Shown: one piece after another, positions 16,511 to 25,014 of the stretch | Layout of the letters: each line of letters opens with the position of its first letter | How positions within the stretch are numbered: the stretch's first letter is position 1 | DNA from: DAOUAT01 sp964551735 | GTDB taxonomy: Bacteria; Chloroflexota; Anaerolineae; CG2-30-64-16 | NCBI GenBank assembly: GCA_964551735.1 | Contig: CAZKEF010000014.1 | Coordinates: forward strand, 62,001 to 126,000 | DNA: 64,000 nt | Reading direction: 5' to 3' | Translations under genes and position numbers: made by a program | Notes under the pieces: model-generated | The model's database searches: none | Told to the model about the DNA's origin: nothing | What the model saw: only the letters and a program-made list of their open reading frames with translations

Positions 16511-17671
16511 ATGAATGCCATCGTCCTGTCCCCCCATTTTCCGACCAACTTCTACAATTTCGCCGTGGCACTGCGCCGGGCTGGGGTCAACACCCTGGGT
16601 ATCGCGGATGAGCAATACGACAGCCTGCGGCCCGAGCTGCGCGCTGCGCTGTCGGAGTACTACCGCGTGACCAACATGGAGGACTACGACCAGCTTTTCC
16701 GCGCGGTCGCGTATTTCAGCTTCAAGCACGGCAAGATTGACCGCTTCGAGTCGCACAACGAGTATTGGCTGACCACCGAGGCGCGCATCCGCACTGACTT
16801 CAACATCCCCGGCATCAGGACCGACCAGATCGCCTTCATGAAGCACAAGTCGCTGATGAAGGCGAAGTTCATCGAGGCCGGCGTGCCGGTGGCCCGCGGC
16901 CGTGTGGTCCGCTCCTGGGACGAGGCGCACGCGCTGCTCGCTGAGACAGGCTATCCCGTGGTGGCCAAGCCGGACAGCGGCGTGGGGGCGGCGCATACTT
17001 ACCGCATTGACAACGACGCCGCGCTGGCTCACTTCTTCGCCACCAAGCCGCCGATCGACTACATCATGGAAGAATTCATCCGGGGCGTGATCTATTCATT
17101 CGATGGGCTGGCCGGGCACGACAGCGAACCGATCTTTTGGACCTCCCACGTGTTCGCCCAGGGGATCATGGAGACGGTGAACGAGGATCACGACCTCCAC
17201 TACTACTCGCTGCGCCAACTGCCGGCCGACCTGGAAGATGCCGGCAAGCGCACCGTGCGGGCGTTCGGCGTGCGTGCACGCTTCTTCCACATCGAGTTCT
17301 TCCGCACCCCTGATGGCCGCATCGTGGCGCTGGAGGTGAACATGCGGCCGCCAGGTGGCTTGAGCATGGACATGTTCAACTACGCCAACGATGCCGACCT
17401 GTACCAGGAATGGGCCAACCTGATCGCAGGCCAACCCGTGCGCACGGAATACGGCCGGCCCTACCACGTGGCGTTTGCGGGCCGCAAGCAGCACAAGGCC
17501 TACCGCCACACCCACGAAGAGGTCTTGGCCACCCTTGGCGGCATCGTAGCGCACCACGAACCCATGAGCCCCATCTTCGGCCCGGTGATGGGTCACTATG
17601 CCTACCTGCTGCGCTCGCCCGACGAAGGGACGATCCGGGACGCGATCGGGTATGTGTTGGAGTTGGCGTAG
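16511..17671 (+). CDS. ATP-grasp domain protein
   Basis: 386-residue carboxylate-amine ligase-like protein. The central ATP-grasp fold shows YPVVAKPDSGVGAAHTYRI (ATP-binding strand-loop), IMEEFIRGVIYSFDG, and the metal-binding segment ALEVNMRPPGGLSMDMFNYA. The N-terminal 100 residues form a Rossmann-like preATP-grasp domain. GAGGATAG precedes the start. It stands alone with no biosynthetic partner genes, so the two substrates to be ligated are unknown. The TAG stop directly abuts a family A repeat. Confidence 0.82.
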   Translation: MNAIVLSPHFPTNFYNFAVALRRAGVNTLGIADEQYDSLRPELRAALSEYYRVTNMEDYDQLFRAVAYFSFKHGKIDRFESHNEYWLTTEARIRTDFNIPGIRTDQIAFMKHKSLMKAKFIEAGVPVARGRVVRSWDEAHALLAETGYPVVAKPDSGVGAAHTYRIDNDAALAHFFATKPPIDYIMEEFIRGVIYSFDGLAGHDSEPIFWTSHVFAQGIMETVNEDHDLHYYSLRQLPADLEDAGKRTVRAFGVRARFFHIEFFRTPDGRIVALEVNMRPPGGLSMDMFNYANDADLYQEWANLIAGQPVRTEYGRPYHVAFAGRKQHKAYRHTHEEVLATLGGIVAHHEPMSPIFGPVMGHYAYLLRSPDEGTIRDAIGYVLELA

Positions 17672-17674
17672 GGG

Positions 17675-17772
17675 GTAGGGGCGGGTTTTGCCCGGTTAAC
17701 GCAAGCTCGCCTTACTCGGCAGCAGCATGATGGCGACAAATTCCCCGTTGACGCGGAGAAATCCGCCCCTAC
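17675..17772. repeat. Palindromic element family A, copy 3
   Basis: Left end GTAGGGGCGGGTTTT, right end CCGCCCCTAC. The preceding bases GTAGGGG (17668-17674), which contain the TAG stop of the ATP-grasp gene, duplicate the element's first seven bases. The interior resembles copy 2. Confidence 0.85.
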
Positions 17773-17795
17773 AACTGGTTTTGAACACACTCAAA

Positions 17796-19079
17796 TCAGA
17801 ACGGCCGCGGGGCACTCCCGGCCAGATATCCATAACGCGCCTTGAACTCATCGAGGGACAGCCTGGTCTGCATCGCCATGCGGGCCAGCAACAGCGGATC
17901 CTGTGCGTGCTGCGGCTTCAGCCGAATCATGAACCGGTAAGCCGATTGGTAAGTAAAGGAGTCAATATTCACCAGGCGCACCTCGGTGCGGCCCGTCTGC
18001 CCGTCCATCATCCGGTCGGCCGCCAGCGGCACCACCTGGTTGCCCTGCAGCGTGATGGTCGCGTTGCTACCGCCACCCAGCAAAAAGCTGACCGCCGCCT
18101 CGCCCAGACTACGGGTGTAGTCGATGTCGTAGGCGATGGGCGCGGCGCACCTCAGCTCATAACCCAACTCCTTGTCAACGATCTTGGCCTGGACCCCCAG
18201 CGCATCCAGATCGGCCTTGACCGATCGCTTCAGGATGTCTGCAAAGTTCACTTCGGCCAACCGCACGTGGCCGTGCTCGTCCCGCTCGATCCGCTCCAGC
18301 GTTTGCAGATCATCGTGGCGCAGATACTCCAGGATGCCCTCGGCCACCAGAGCGACCCCGTAAGGCTTGCCCTCGCTCAACCGGCGGATCAGCGACGTGA
18401 CCAAGATATCCACCACCTCTTGCAGGCGGATCTCGGCTCCCCGCCACTCTTCGGGGATAATGGTGAGCGTGGCGCCTGAGCTCTTACCGATGCCCAGCGC
18501 GAGGTGCCCCGCCTTGCGCCCCATGGTCACCACCAGGAACCAATGCTGGCCGGTGAGCGCATCCTCCATGAAGTTCATCACCATGCGGGTGCCCAACTCG
18601 CGCGCGGTCTCAAAGCCGAAGGTGGGGATGCCTTCGGGCAGGGGCAAGTCGTTGTCAATAGTCTTAGGGACGTGGACGTAGCGCATTGCCAGGCCCATCT
18701 TCTCCTGAGCATAGCTCACCACGCGATGGAGCGAGAACGCAGTATCGTCCCCGCCGATGCCAACAAGCAGCGAGATGCCTGCCTCGGTGAGCGCACACAC
18801 GCAGTTGCGCAGCACCTCGGTGCTGCGGGTGGGGTTGGCCCGCGAGGTGCGGAGGATCGAACCGCCGTCCAGGTGGATGCGGCTGACATCAGCGATAGTC
18901 AGATCCTTGCTCACCAGCTTACCTTGCATCAGGTGCTTGAACCCATCGTAAATGCCGACCACCCCAAGGCCATTGTTGATCGCTTCGATGGTTGCTGAAT
19001 GGATAACGCCGTTGATACCTGGAGCGGGGCCACCACCCACCAAGATGCCAAGGCGGTTAGTCCCTGTTTCGCCTACCAT
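17796..19079 (-). CDS. Phosphofructokinase, probably pyrophosphate-dependent
   Basis: 427-residue PfkA-superfamily enzyme phosphorylating fructose 6-phosphate in glycolysis. The glycine-rich start is GILVGGGPAPGINGVIHSA. Two residues that decide the phosphoryl donor both point to pyrophosphate: GGDDT (Asp instead of Gly in GGDGS) and PKTIDND (Lys instead of Gly in PGTIDND). The MGRKAGHLAL sugar-phosphate segment is intact. The start at 19079 has AAGGAGAG 7 bases upstream; the upstream frame MRREGETL merely translates that site. PPi specificity is inferred from known family residues. Confidence 0.88.
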   Translation of the reverse strand: MVGETGTNRLGILVGGGPAPGINGVIHSATIEAINNGLGVVGIYDGFKHLMQGKLVSKDLTIADVSRIHLDGGSILRTSRANPTRSTEVLRNCVCALTEAGISLLVGIGGDDTAFSLHRVVSYAQEKMGLAMRYVHVPKTIDNDLPLPEGIPTFGFETARELGTRMVMNFMEDALTGQHWFLVVTMGRKAGHLALGIGKSSGATLTIIPEEWRGAEIRLQEVVDILVTSLIRRLSEGKPYGVALVAEGILEYLRHDDLQTLERIERDEHGHVRLAEVNFADILKRSVKADLDALGVQAKIVDKELGYELRCAAPIAYDIDYTRSLGEAAVSFLLGGGSNATITLQGNQVVPLAADRMMDGQTGRTEVRLVNIDSFTYQSAYRFMIRLKPQHAQDPLLLARMAMQTRLSLDEFKARYGYLAGSAPRPF

Positions 19080-19411
19080 AAGAGTCTCTCCTTCCCGACG
19101 CATCGCCTGCGCGGCACATGTATGTGGACATGAACACCTGTGGATTTTAGCGCAAAAACCCGCGCTGTGCCAGAATGCTTCTATCGCGCAAAACCCGGAT
19201 CTCGCTTTTTCCCAAAACCGCCGTTTCCGTGTAAACTATCCACATCTGGCATCCTCTCAACAAGCCGGGGGACGCCGGTCTGCGGTCGACGTAAGCTTGC
19301 GCAGAGGGGGCCTGCGCTTCTCGTCGCCCCTTTTTGGCGAGAAGATACCACATCGGGCATCCGATGATATTCCAGCATCCAACACCTAACATCCAGACAA
19401 AGGAGTCACCC
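19080..19411. other. Divergent intergenic region before panB
   Basis: 332 bases without a gene. It holds two small inverted repeats in the panB leader (GCGCAG...CTGCGC near 19298; TTCTCGTCGCC...GGCGAGAA near 19318-19342) and a weak TAAACT -10 candidate near 19232. No clear riboswitch was recognised. Confidence 0.4.
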
Positions 19412-20272
19412 ATGAGCGAACAACGCAGAAAAGTCACCCTCCCGGTCCTCTTTGACAAAATGGCAAAGGGCATCCCCCTCACCATGATCACCTGCTACGA
19501 CTACCCCATGGCCCACCTGGTAGAACAAGCAGGGATTGACATCGTGCTTGTCGGTGACAGCCTGGGCATGACCATGCTGGGCTTCGACTCGACCCTGCCC
19601 GTCACCATGAACGACATGATCCGCCATGCGGCTGCAGTGCGCCGCGGCACGCCCAACGGTTGGCTCATCGGGGATATGCCCTACATGAGCTACCAAGCCT
19701 CCGACGAGTCGGCCGTGCTGAACGCGGGCCGCTTCATGGCCGAGGCCGCATGCGACGGCATCAAGCTGGAGGGCGGCCAGGAGGTCTGCTCCCGCGTGCG
19801 CGCCATCGTCGCCGCCGGCATCCCCGTGATGGGCCATCTGGGGCTCACCCCGCAGAGCGTGTCCAGCCTCGGCGGCTTTCGCCTGCAAGGGAAAAGCGCC
19901 AAGCAGGCCAAGAAGATCGTGGACGACGCCAAGGCGCTTGAGGAAGCCGGCGCGATGGCGATCCTGCTGGAGCTGGTGCCCGACCAGGTGTGCGGCCTGA
20001 TCACCGAACGGGCCAAGGTGCCCATCATCAGCCTGGGCAGCGGGCCAAATGCCCACGGCCAACTCTTGATCTTCCATGACATGTTCGGCCTCTATCCGCG
20101 CTTCACGCCGAAGATGGCGAAGCAGTACGCGAACGCGGGCAAAGCCATCGGCGACGGCCTGAAGCAATACGTGGCCGAGGTCACCGGCAGGGTCTTCCCC
20201 GAGCCGGAGCGGTATTTCGGGATCAAGGAAGAGGAGTACGCGGAGTTGCGGCGGCTGGTGGAGCAAGGCTAA
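19412..20272 (+). CDS. panB: 3-methyl-2-oxobutanoate hydroxymethyltransferase
   Basis: PanB, 286 residues. It adds a hydroxymethyl group from methylene-tetrahydrofolate to 2-oxoisovalerate in pantothenate synthesis. The family segments MITCYDYPMA, VGDSLGM (metal Asp), KLEGG and MGHLGLTPQS are all present, as is the C-terminal ELVPDQVCGLITE with the catalytic Glu. The start at 19412 has AAAGGAG upstream; the longer frame to 19334 has no family sequence. panC and panD are not nearby. A strong hairpin follows the stop. Confidence 0.95.
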   Translation: MSEQRRKVTLPVLFDKMAKGIPLTMITCYDYPMAHLVEQAGIDIVLVGDSLGMTMLGFDSTLPVTMNDMIRHAAAVRRGTPNGWLIGDMPYMSYQASDESAVLNAGRFMAEAACDGIKLEGGQEVCSRVRAIVAAGIPVMGHLGLTPQSVSSLGGFRLQGKSAKQAKKIVDDAKALEEAGAMAILLELVPDQVCGLITERAKVPIISLGSGPNAHGQLLIFHDMFGLYPRFTPKMAKQYANAGKAIGDGLKQYVAEVTGRVFPEPERYFGIKEEEYAELRRLVEQG

Positions 20273-20283
20273 GATTGAGGTTA

Positions 20284-20318
20284 AGGTCAAGGCTAAGGCT
20301 GAGCCTTAGCCTTGACCT
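20284..20318. repeat. Perfect 17-base inverted repeat between panB and the next gene
   Basis: AGGTCAAGGCTAAGGCT (20284-20300) and its exact complement (20302-20318) with a one-base centre. In RNA this forms a long stem with a short loop. No T-tract follows, and the next gene's ribosome-binding site is 10-15 bases downstream, so an attenuator or processing site is likelier than a terminator. Confidence 0.7.
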
Positions 20319-20342
20319 CGAAATCGAAGAGGAGTGAGAAAC

Positions 20343-21623
20343 ATGACCACAAGAGACGACCTGCGCGCACGCCTGCGCATCCCCTATGACCGGCTGGACG
20401 CGATCAACGCGGTGCTGCTGGACCCGGACACGCGCGTGGTCAACGATCTACTAGACGTTGTCACCAAATATGGCACGCCGGAGCAGATCAACGCCAAGGC
20501 AGCCAAGGCGCGCGACTTCGACACCCTGATGACCCGGTTGGCCGAGCACGACTGCCGCTACCTGGATGACCTGATCTGGCTGCAAGGGCAGCGGGACGCT
20601 CGCGCGTTCATCAGCGAGGCCGAGTATCGCCGCATGGTGCTGGGCGACAAGGCCGAGGGGATGACTTTCAAGGATGAGTTCGCGGTCACGCTGGAGATCA
20701 GCGCTGCGCAGTATTTCCCCTGGATCATCGAGCAGGCCAGACAGGCCGTCGCCAACCGCGAGCTGATGCCCGGCCGCTTTATTCGCGTGCGCAAGATGCG
20801 CGAGTCGGAGGCGGACTGCGGCGACATGCTGGCGGTCGCGGCCGCGATGCAGATCATGGGCGCGTCCTACGTCGAGACGCTGGACACCAAAGGCACCGAC
20901 GGCTCCAACGTGCACCTGGGCGGACCGGACACCATCACCGGCTATTTCGGCGGCATCGGCCAGCCCAACGAATATGTGCTGAAGTGGGTGGACGAATTCC
21001 TGTACTACTTCACTACCTACGGCACGCCGCAAGTGCTCAACATCAACCCCGGCACGGTGCTGGCCGGCTATCTGCTCCACAAGCTGGGCATCAACAACGA
21101 GTTCAAGATCAGCGTCTACATGGGCAACGACAACCCCTACGCTGCGCTGTGGACCCTGCTGGCCGCCAAGTTGTTCTCCCGCGATGACGGCTCCAGCCCG
21201 CTGATCGGCTTTAACTGGAGCAACTCGGTCAAAAACGAGACCATCGAGATCACCGCGCAGTTCCGCAAAGCGCTGGGCTTTGAAGATGTGGTGCGCTTCG
21301 AACACCACATCACCGAAACCTACAAACACATCGTGCGCCAGCCGTACAACCGGCGGGCCGAACTAGTGGCGCTGGCCGACCACGTGCCCAACATCTCGGC
21401 GAAGCACGAGGGCGGCGACCCGGACGTCGAGGTGACGCGGGATCACCCGTCAGACATCCTGGAATACTTTCGCGCCCAGGACGAGATCGAAGCGGCCGGC
21501 GACATGCCGCTGCTGCTGCGGAATTACCTGGACAAACACGAGGCGCTCAACCGCACCGCCCGCGCGCTGACCGAACACGGCCTGAGCTTCATCGCCGCGC
21601 CGAAATTGCACCATCGTGGGTGA
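20343..21623 (+). CDS. Conserved-looking protein of unknown function
   Basis: 426 residues, not recognised. It is soluble, with no signal peptide or membrane segment. Visible features are GASYVETLDTKGTDGSNVHL, then a stretch of alternating strands and helices (VLNINPGTVLAGYLLHKLG, FKISVYMGNDNPYAALW, PLIGFNWSNSV) suggestive of a TIM-barrel, and a late HHIxET motif (EHHITETYKHI). The start at 20343 has GAGGAG 10 bases upstream; a GTG at 20334 is also in frame. It follows panB by 70 bases and may share its transcript, but nothing ties it to pantothenate. Confidence 0.75.
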   Translation: MTTRDDLRARLRIPYDRLDAINAVLLDPDTRVVNDLLDVVTKYGTPEQINAKAAKARDFDTLMTRLAEHDCRYLDDLIWLQGQRDARAFISEAEYRRMVLGDKAEGMTFKDEFAVTLEISAAQYFPWIIEQARQAVANRELMPGRFIRVRKMRESEADCGDMLAVAAAMQIMGASYVETLDTKGTDGSNVHLGGPDTITGYFGGIGQPNEYVLKWVDEFLYYFTTYGTPQVLNINPGTVLAGYLLHKLGINNEFKISVYMGNDNPYAALWTLLAAKLFSRDDGSSPLIGFNWSNSVKNETIEITAQFRKALGFEDVVRFEHHITETYKHIVRQPYNRRAELVALADHVPNISAKHEGGDPDVEVTRDHPSDILEYFRAQDEIEAAGDMPLLLRNYLDKHEALNRTARALTEHGLSFIAAPKLHHRG

Positions 21624-21654
21624 TGGGAGACTAACGATCTGGGCTTTGCGGTCC

Positions 21655-21715
21655 AGAATCGAGGCTTCAGCCGGTCTTTCAGGGCAACCCAAGCAGCCGG
21701 TTGAAGCCTCGACCC
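21655..21715. repeat. Palindromic element family B, copy 4
   Basis: GAATCGAGGCTTCAGCCGGT (21656-21675) faces GCCGGTTGAAGCCTCGACCC (21696-21715). It lies between two convergent genes. Confidence 0.85.
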
Positions 21716-21742
21716 CCGAGCGCTATTGCCCCGCAACAACTG

Positions 21743-22777
21743 CTACGGCGCGACCGGCGGCGACCAGCCGCGCGTGGTCCAGGCGTGGGGGATGCCGCGG
21801 GCGTCCAGCGCGGCCTCGTAATCCTTCAAGTTAGCGGCCATCACCACATCCACCCCGGTGCGGATGATGCCATCCGTGGCGTTCATTTCAGCCAGCGCCA
21901 TCGCCATCCCCTTTTCCGCCATCAGCTTGATGGTCTGCACCGACAGATAGCCCATGTCGTACTCACGCTGCGCGATGGTGGCGTCAATCACCCCTTCCTT
22001 GATGCCGTTGATGGTATCGGCGTTGGCGTCGAAGCAGACCACTTTGATCCGACCAGCGGCCCGCGCCTCCTTGATCGCCGTGGCCCAGGCCGAGCCGTTG
22101 TAGGCGTAGACGCCGAACGCGCCCGCCAGGTCCGGGTGGGCCGAGATCAGCGAGTTCGCCATCGCCAGCGCCGCGGCCGGATCCGCCTGGTCGTTCAGCG
22201 GCGGCAGGGGCACGATGCCTGTGCCGCCCACCGCATTCAGGAACCCCTCTGTGCGCTGGAGCGCGTTCAGCGCCGTGTCTGAGCCGCGCACGATGCCCAC
22301 CTTACCGCCCGCGGGCAGCAGCCGGGCCAGCGTCTCGCCGGCCAGCCGGCCGGCCGCATAATTGTCGGTGCCAATGTAAACGCGGGAGACGCTACCTTCA
22401 ACCGGCGGCGTGTCCAGGGTGATCACGATGATCCCGGCAGCCACAGCCTGGCGCATCAACCGCTCCAACGCCCCAGGGTCCGAGGGCGCAATCGCTATGC
22501 CGGTCACGCCTTGTGCGATGTAGGTCTCCAGGGTCTGGATTTGAGCGGCCACATCCTCTTTGGGCGGCACAAACACGACAGTCTCCACACCCAACTCCCG
22601 CCCGGCCGCGATCACCCCCTGTTGCACGTTCGACCAGTACGGATTCACTGACTTGCCGATCACGACGACCTTGAGGGGATCTGGCGGCCCGCCGGATTGC
22701 CCCACCGGCACGCAGCCGGCCAGCGCCAACGCCACCAGCGCCACCAGAACCCTGTTGAACCACGCGTTCTTGATCAT
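21743..22777 (-). CDS. Sugar-binding lipoprotein of an ABC importer
   Basis: Periplasmic-binding-protein-like domain of the ribose/rhizopine class (type I fold), 344 residues. The signal peptide ends in LALAGC, a lipobox, so it is membrane-anchored. KVVVIGKSVNPYWSNVQQGV begins the first lobe; GIAIAPSDPGALERLM and IGTDNYAAGRLAGETLA follow. GGAGG precedes the start at 22777. It is divergent from the REC-HTH-REC/permease/ABC-kinase operon by 177 bases. As that operon lacks its own binding protein, this is the probable extracellular sensor for it. The ligand is probably a monosaccharide or polyol. Confidence 0.9.
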   Translation of the reverse strand: MIKNAWFNRVLVALVALALAGCVPVGQSGGPPDPLKVVVIGKSVNPYWSNVQQGVIAAGRELGVETVVFVPPKEDVAAQIQTLETYIAQGVTGIAIAPSDPGALERLMRQAVAAGIIVITLDTPPVEGSVSRVYIGTDNYAAGRLAGETLARLLPAGGKVGIVRGSDTALNALQRTEGFLNAVGGTGIVPLPPLNDQADPAAALAMANSLISAHPDLAGAFGVYAYNGSAWATAIKEARAAGRIKVVCFDANADTINGIKEGVIDATIAQREYDMGYLSVQTIKLMAEKGMAMALAEMNATDGIIRTGVDVVMAANLKDYEAALDARGIPHAWTTRGWSPPVAP

Positions 22778-22918
22778 GTCGCCTCCAGGCAGGAATATAC
22801 CTCACAGGACCGAAATGATGCAAGCAACCCAAGCCGGGACGATAACTTGAAGTTGCAGGGAGGACCTTGCTTGCGGTCGGCGGTCAGCGGTTAGCATTTC
22901 GGGCCGGCCCGCGCCCGA

Positions 22919-22947
22919 TTGCCTTTCACCGCTTGACCGACTATAAT
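22919..22947 (+). promoter_or_regulatory. Promoter for the response-regulator operon, leaderless
   Basis: TTGCCT (22919-22924), a 17-base spacer and a perfect TATAAT (22942-22947). The expected transcription start is at or within a base or two of the ATG at 22955, and no Shine-Dalgarno sequence precedes it, so the mRNA is probably leaderless. Confidence 0.75.
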
Positions 22948-22954
22948 ATCGCTC

Positions 22955-24001
22955 ATGACAACCATCCGCGTCCTCCTGGCCGACGACCACGCGGTCGTGC
23001 GGTCGGGCATCCGCAACGCGCTGAACGACCTGCCGGGCCTGGTGGTGGTGGGCGAGGTGGGCGACGGTCGCGCGTTGGGGAGCGCCCTGGAGACGCTGCG
23101 GCCCGACCTGCTGCTGATTGACGTGACCATGCCGGATTTCGAACCGGTCGCGGCCATCCGCCAGATCCGGGCGCGCCACCCCGCGCTGAAGATCCTGATC
23201 GTCAGCGCCTACGACGATGACGCCTACGTCCAGGGCTTGCTGGGCGTGGGGGTCAACGGCTACCACCTGAAAGATCAGCCACTCAGCGACCTGCGCCTGG
23301 CCGTGCAGCGCGTCCTGGCCGGCGAACGTTGGATCTCCAGCTCGCTCATCAGCAAGCTGCTTCACACTGCTGACGTGCCCGCGGCGGCCGCCTCGCTCAC
23401 CAGCCGCCAACGCGAGCTCCTGCGCCTCCTGGTACAGGGTTATGACAATCAAAGCCTGGGCCGCGAGACCGGCCTCAGCGTCAAAACCATCGAAAACCAC
23501 CTGACGCGCCTGTACCGTCAACTCAACGTGCAGAGCCGGCTGGAGGCGGTTCACTTTGCCAGCCAGCATCCTGATCTGCTGAGCCCAGTCCAGCCCGCGG
23601 CCGAAGGCAACCTAGCAGATTTCCTGCCCCAGGGCCGGTTCACCGTGCTGCTGGTAGATGACAACCCGCGCTATCGCAGCCAGTTACAGCGCATGGTCAG
23701 CCGGACCAGCCCGCAGGCAGTGATTCACGAAGCCGGCAACACGGCCGAGGCCCTCCGGCTAGTCGAGCAGACGCAGCCCCAGCTTGTGCTGGTGGACGTG
23801 CTCCTGGGAGATGAAGACGGCATCCGCTGCGCCCGGCGCATCAAGGCGCTGCGGCCTCAAGCACGCATCATGCTGATCAGCGCGTATCCCGACCGGGAGT
23901 TCCGCCGCCTGGGCATGGAGGCTGGCGCCGCGGCTTTCCTGGACAAAAAAGACCTGGACGCGGCCACCGTGCGCCAGATGATCGAGGACATGCTGGCATG
24001 A
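22955..24001 (+). CDS. Response regulator with REC - LuxR HTH - REC architecture
   Basis: 348 residues. REC1 (1-120) has the acidic pair Asp10/Asp11, phosphoacceptor Asp56 (LLLIDVTMPD) and Lys106. A NarL/LuxR helix-turn-helix covers about 148-199 (LTSRQRELLRLLVQGY, LSVKTIENHLTRLYRQLNV). REC2 (228-346) has Asp235/Asp236, phosphoacceptor Asp281 (LVLVDVLLGDEDG) and Lys331. The output domain therefore sits between two receivers, each with a full active site, which is unusual for NarL-type regulators. It overlaps the permease by 4 bases and is the natural partner of the kinase domain at 25015-26604. Confidence 0.92.
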   Translation: MTTIRVLLADDHAVVRSGIRNALNDLPGLVVVGEVGDGRALGSALETLRPDLLLIDVTMPDFEPVAAIRQIRARHPALKILIVSAYDDDAYVQGLLGVGVNGYHLKDQPLSDLRLAVQRVLAGERWISSSLISKLLHTADVPAAAASLTSRQRELLRLLVQGYDNQSLGRETGLSVKTIENHLTRLYRQLNVQSRLEAVHFASQHPDLLSPVQPAAEGNLADFLPQGRFTVLLVDDNPRYRSQLQRMVSRTSPQAVIHEAGNTAEALRLVEQTQPQLVLVDVLLGDEDGIRCARRIKALRPQARIMLISAYPDREFRRLGMEAGAAAFLDKKDLDAATVRQMIEDMLA

Positions 24002-25002
24002 AACAGGTGCTTGAAACCACCAGACCTGGCCGCACGGGGGGCGCTAAACCGGAAAGGCCCTGGAAACGCCTGGTGAGTGAGCAGCTCTTCATTTCTGTCA
24101 CCCTCTGCCTGATCGTCTTCGCCTTTCTTAGCCTCAACACGGCCACCTTCCTCAGCCGCAACAACATGGCCAGCCTGGCCCGGAACTTCTCATGGTTGGC
24201 GATCGTAGCGTTCGGCCAGAGCCTGGTGATCATTATCGGTGGGATTGACCTTTCAGTGGGCGCGACCATGGCACTGGCCGGGCTGGCCGCAGCCCAGGGG
24301 ATGCAATGGGGGCTGCCCATACCGCTCGCCATCTTGCTGGGGCTGCTGGTGGGCGGCGTGATGGGCTGGATCAACGGGATGCTGATCGCGCGCATCCGCC
24401 TGCCCGCCTTCATCGCCACCCTGGGCACCATGAGCATCGCGCGCGGCGGCGCTTTCGGTCTCACCCAGGGTTGGTCCATCACCAACCTGCCGGAGACATT
24501 CCTGCGCCTGGGCCAGGCCGATGTGACCCTGGGGCCGCTGTCCCTCTCAATGCCTTTCGTGATTGCCCTACTGATCGCGCTCCTGGTCTGGCTGTTGCTG
24601 CGCCACACCGTCCTCGGCGCCGACATCTACGCCATGAGCAGCGGCGAGCGTGCGCTCCGGGCCACGGGCGTCAATGTGGTGCGGTTGAAGGTGGTTGTCT
24701 ACACCCTATGTGGGTTGCTGGCGGCCATCGGCGGGCTGCTGATCACGGCACGGCTGGGCGTAGCGGCCCCCGCCGCAGCGGTTGGCTACGAAGTGGACGT
24801 CGTCGCGGCCGCGGTCATCGGCGGCACCAGCCTCTTTGGCGGGGTCGGCAGCACCATGGGCGTGCTGTTGGGCGCAGCCATCATCCAGATGTTGAACAAC
24901 GGGCTGGTGCTGCTGGGCCTCCCCACCTATTGGCAAACCGCGGCCATCGGCGCCATGATCCTGATGAGCATCCTGCTGGACTATTGGCGCAGGCGGCAAT
25001 AA
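23998..25002 (+). CDS. Sugar ABC transporter permease (RbsC-like)
   Basis: 334 residues with 8-10 predicted membrane helices. The family marker IIIGGIDLSVGATMALAGLA (near residues 78-97) and the C-terminal AAVIGGTSLFGGVGSTMGVLLGA are present. It forms the membrane channel of a ribose-type importer. It overlaps the response regulator by 4 bases (ATGA) and precedes the ABC-kinase gene by 12 bases, so the three are one operon. Confidence 0.93.
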   Translation: MKQVLETTRPGRTGGAKPERPWKRLVSEQLFISVTLCLIVFAFLSLNTATFLSRNNMASLARNFSWLAIVAFGQSLVIIIGGIDLSVGATMALAGLAAAQGMQWGLPIPLAILLGLLVGGVMGWINGMLIARIRLPAFIATLGTMSIARGGAFGLTQGWSITNLPETFLRLGQADVTLGPLSLSMPFVIALLIALLVWLLLRHTVLGADIYAMSSGERALRATGVNVVRLKVVVYTLCGLLAAIGGLLITARLGVAAPAAAVGYEVDVVAAAVIGGTSLFGGVGSTMGVLLGAAIIQMLNNGLVLLGLPTYWQTAAIGAMILMSILLDYWRRRQ

Positions 25003-25014
25003 GGGGCGTCACGC

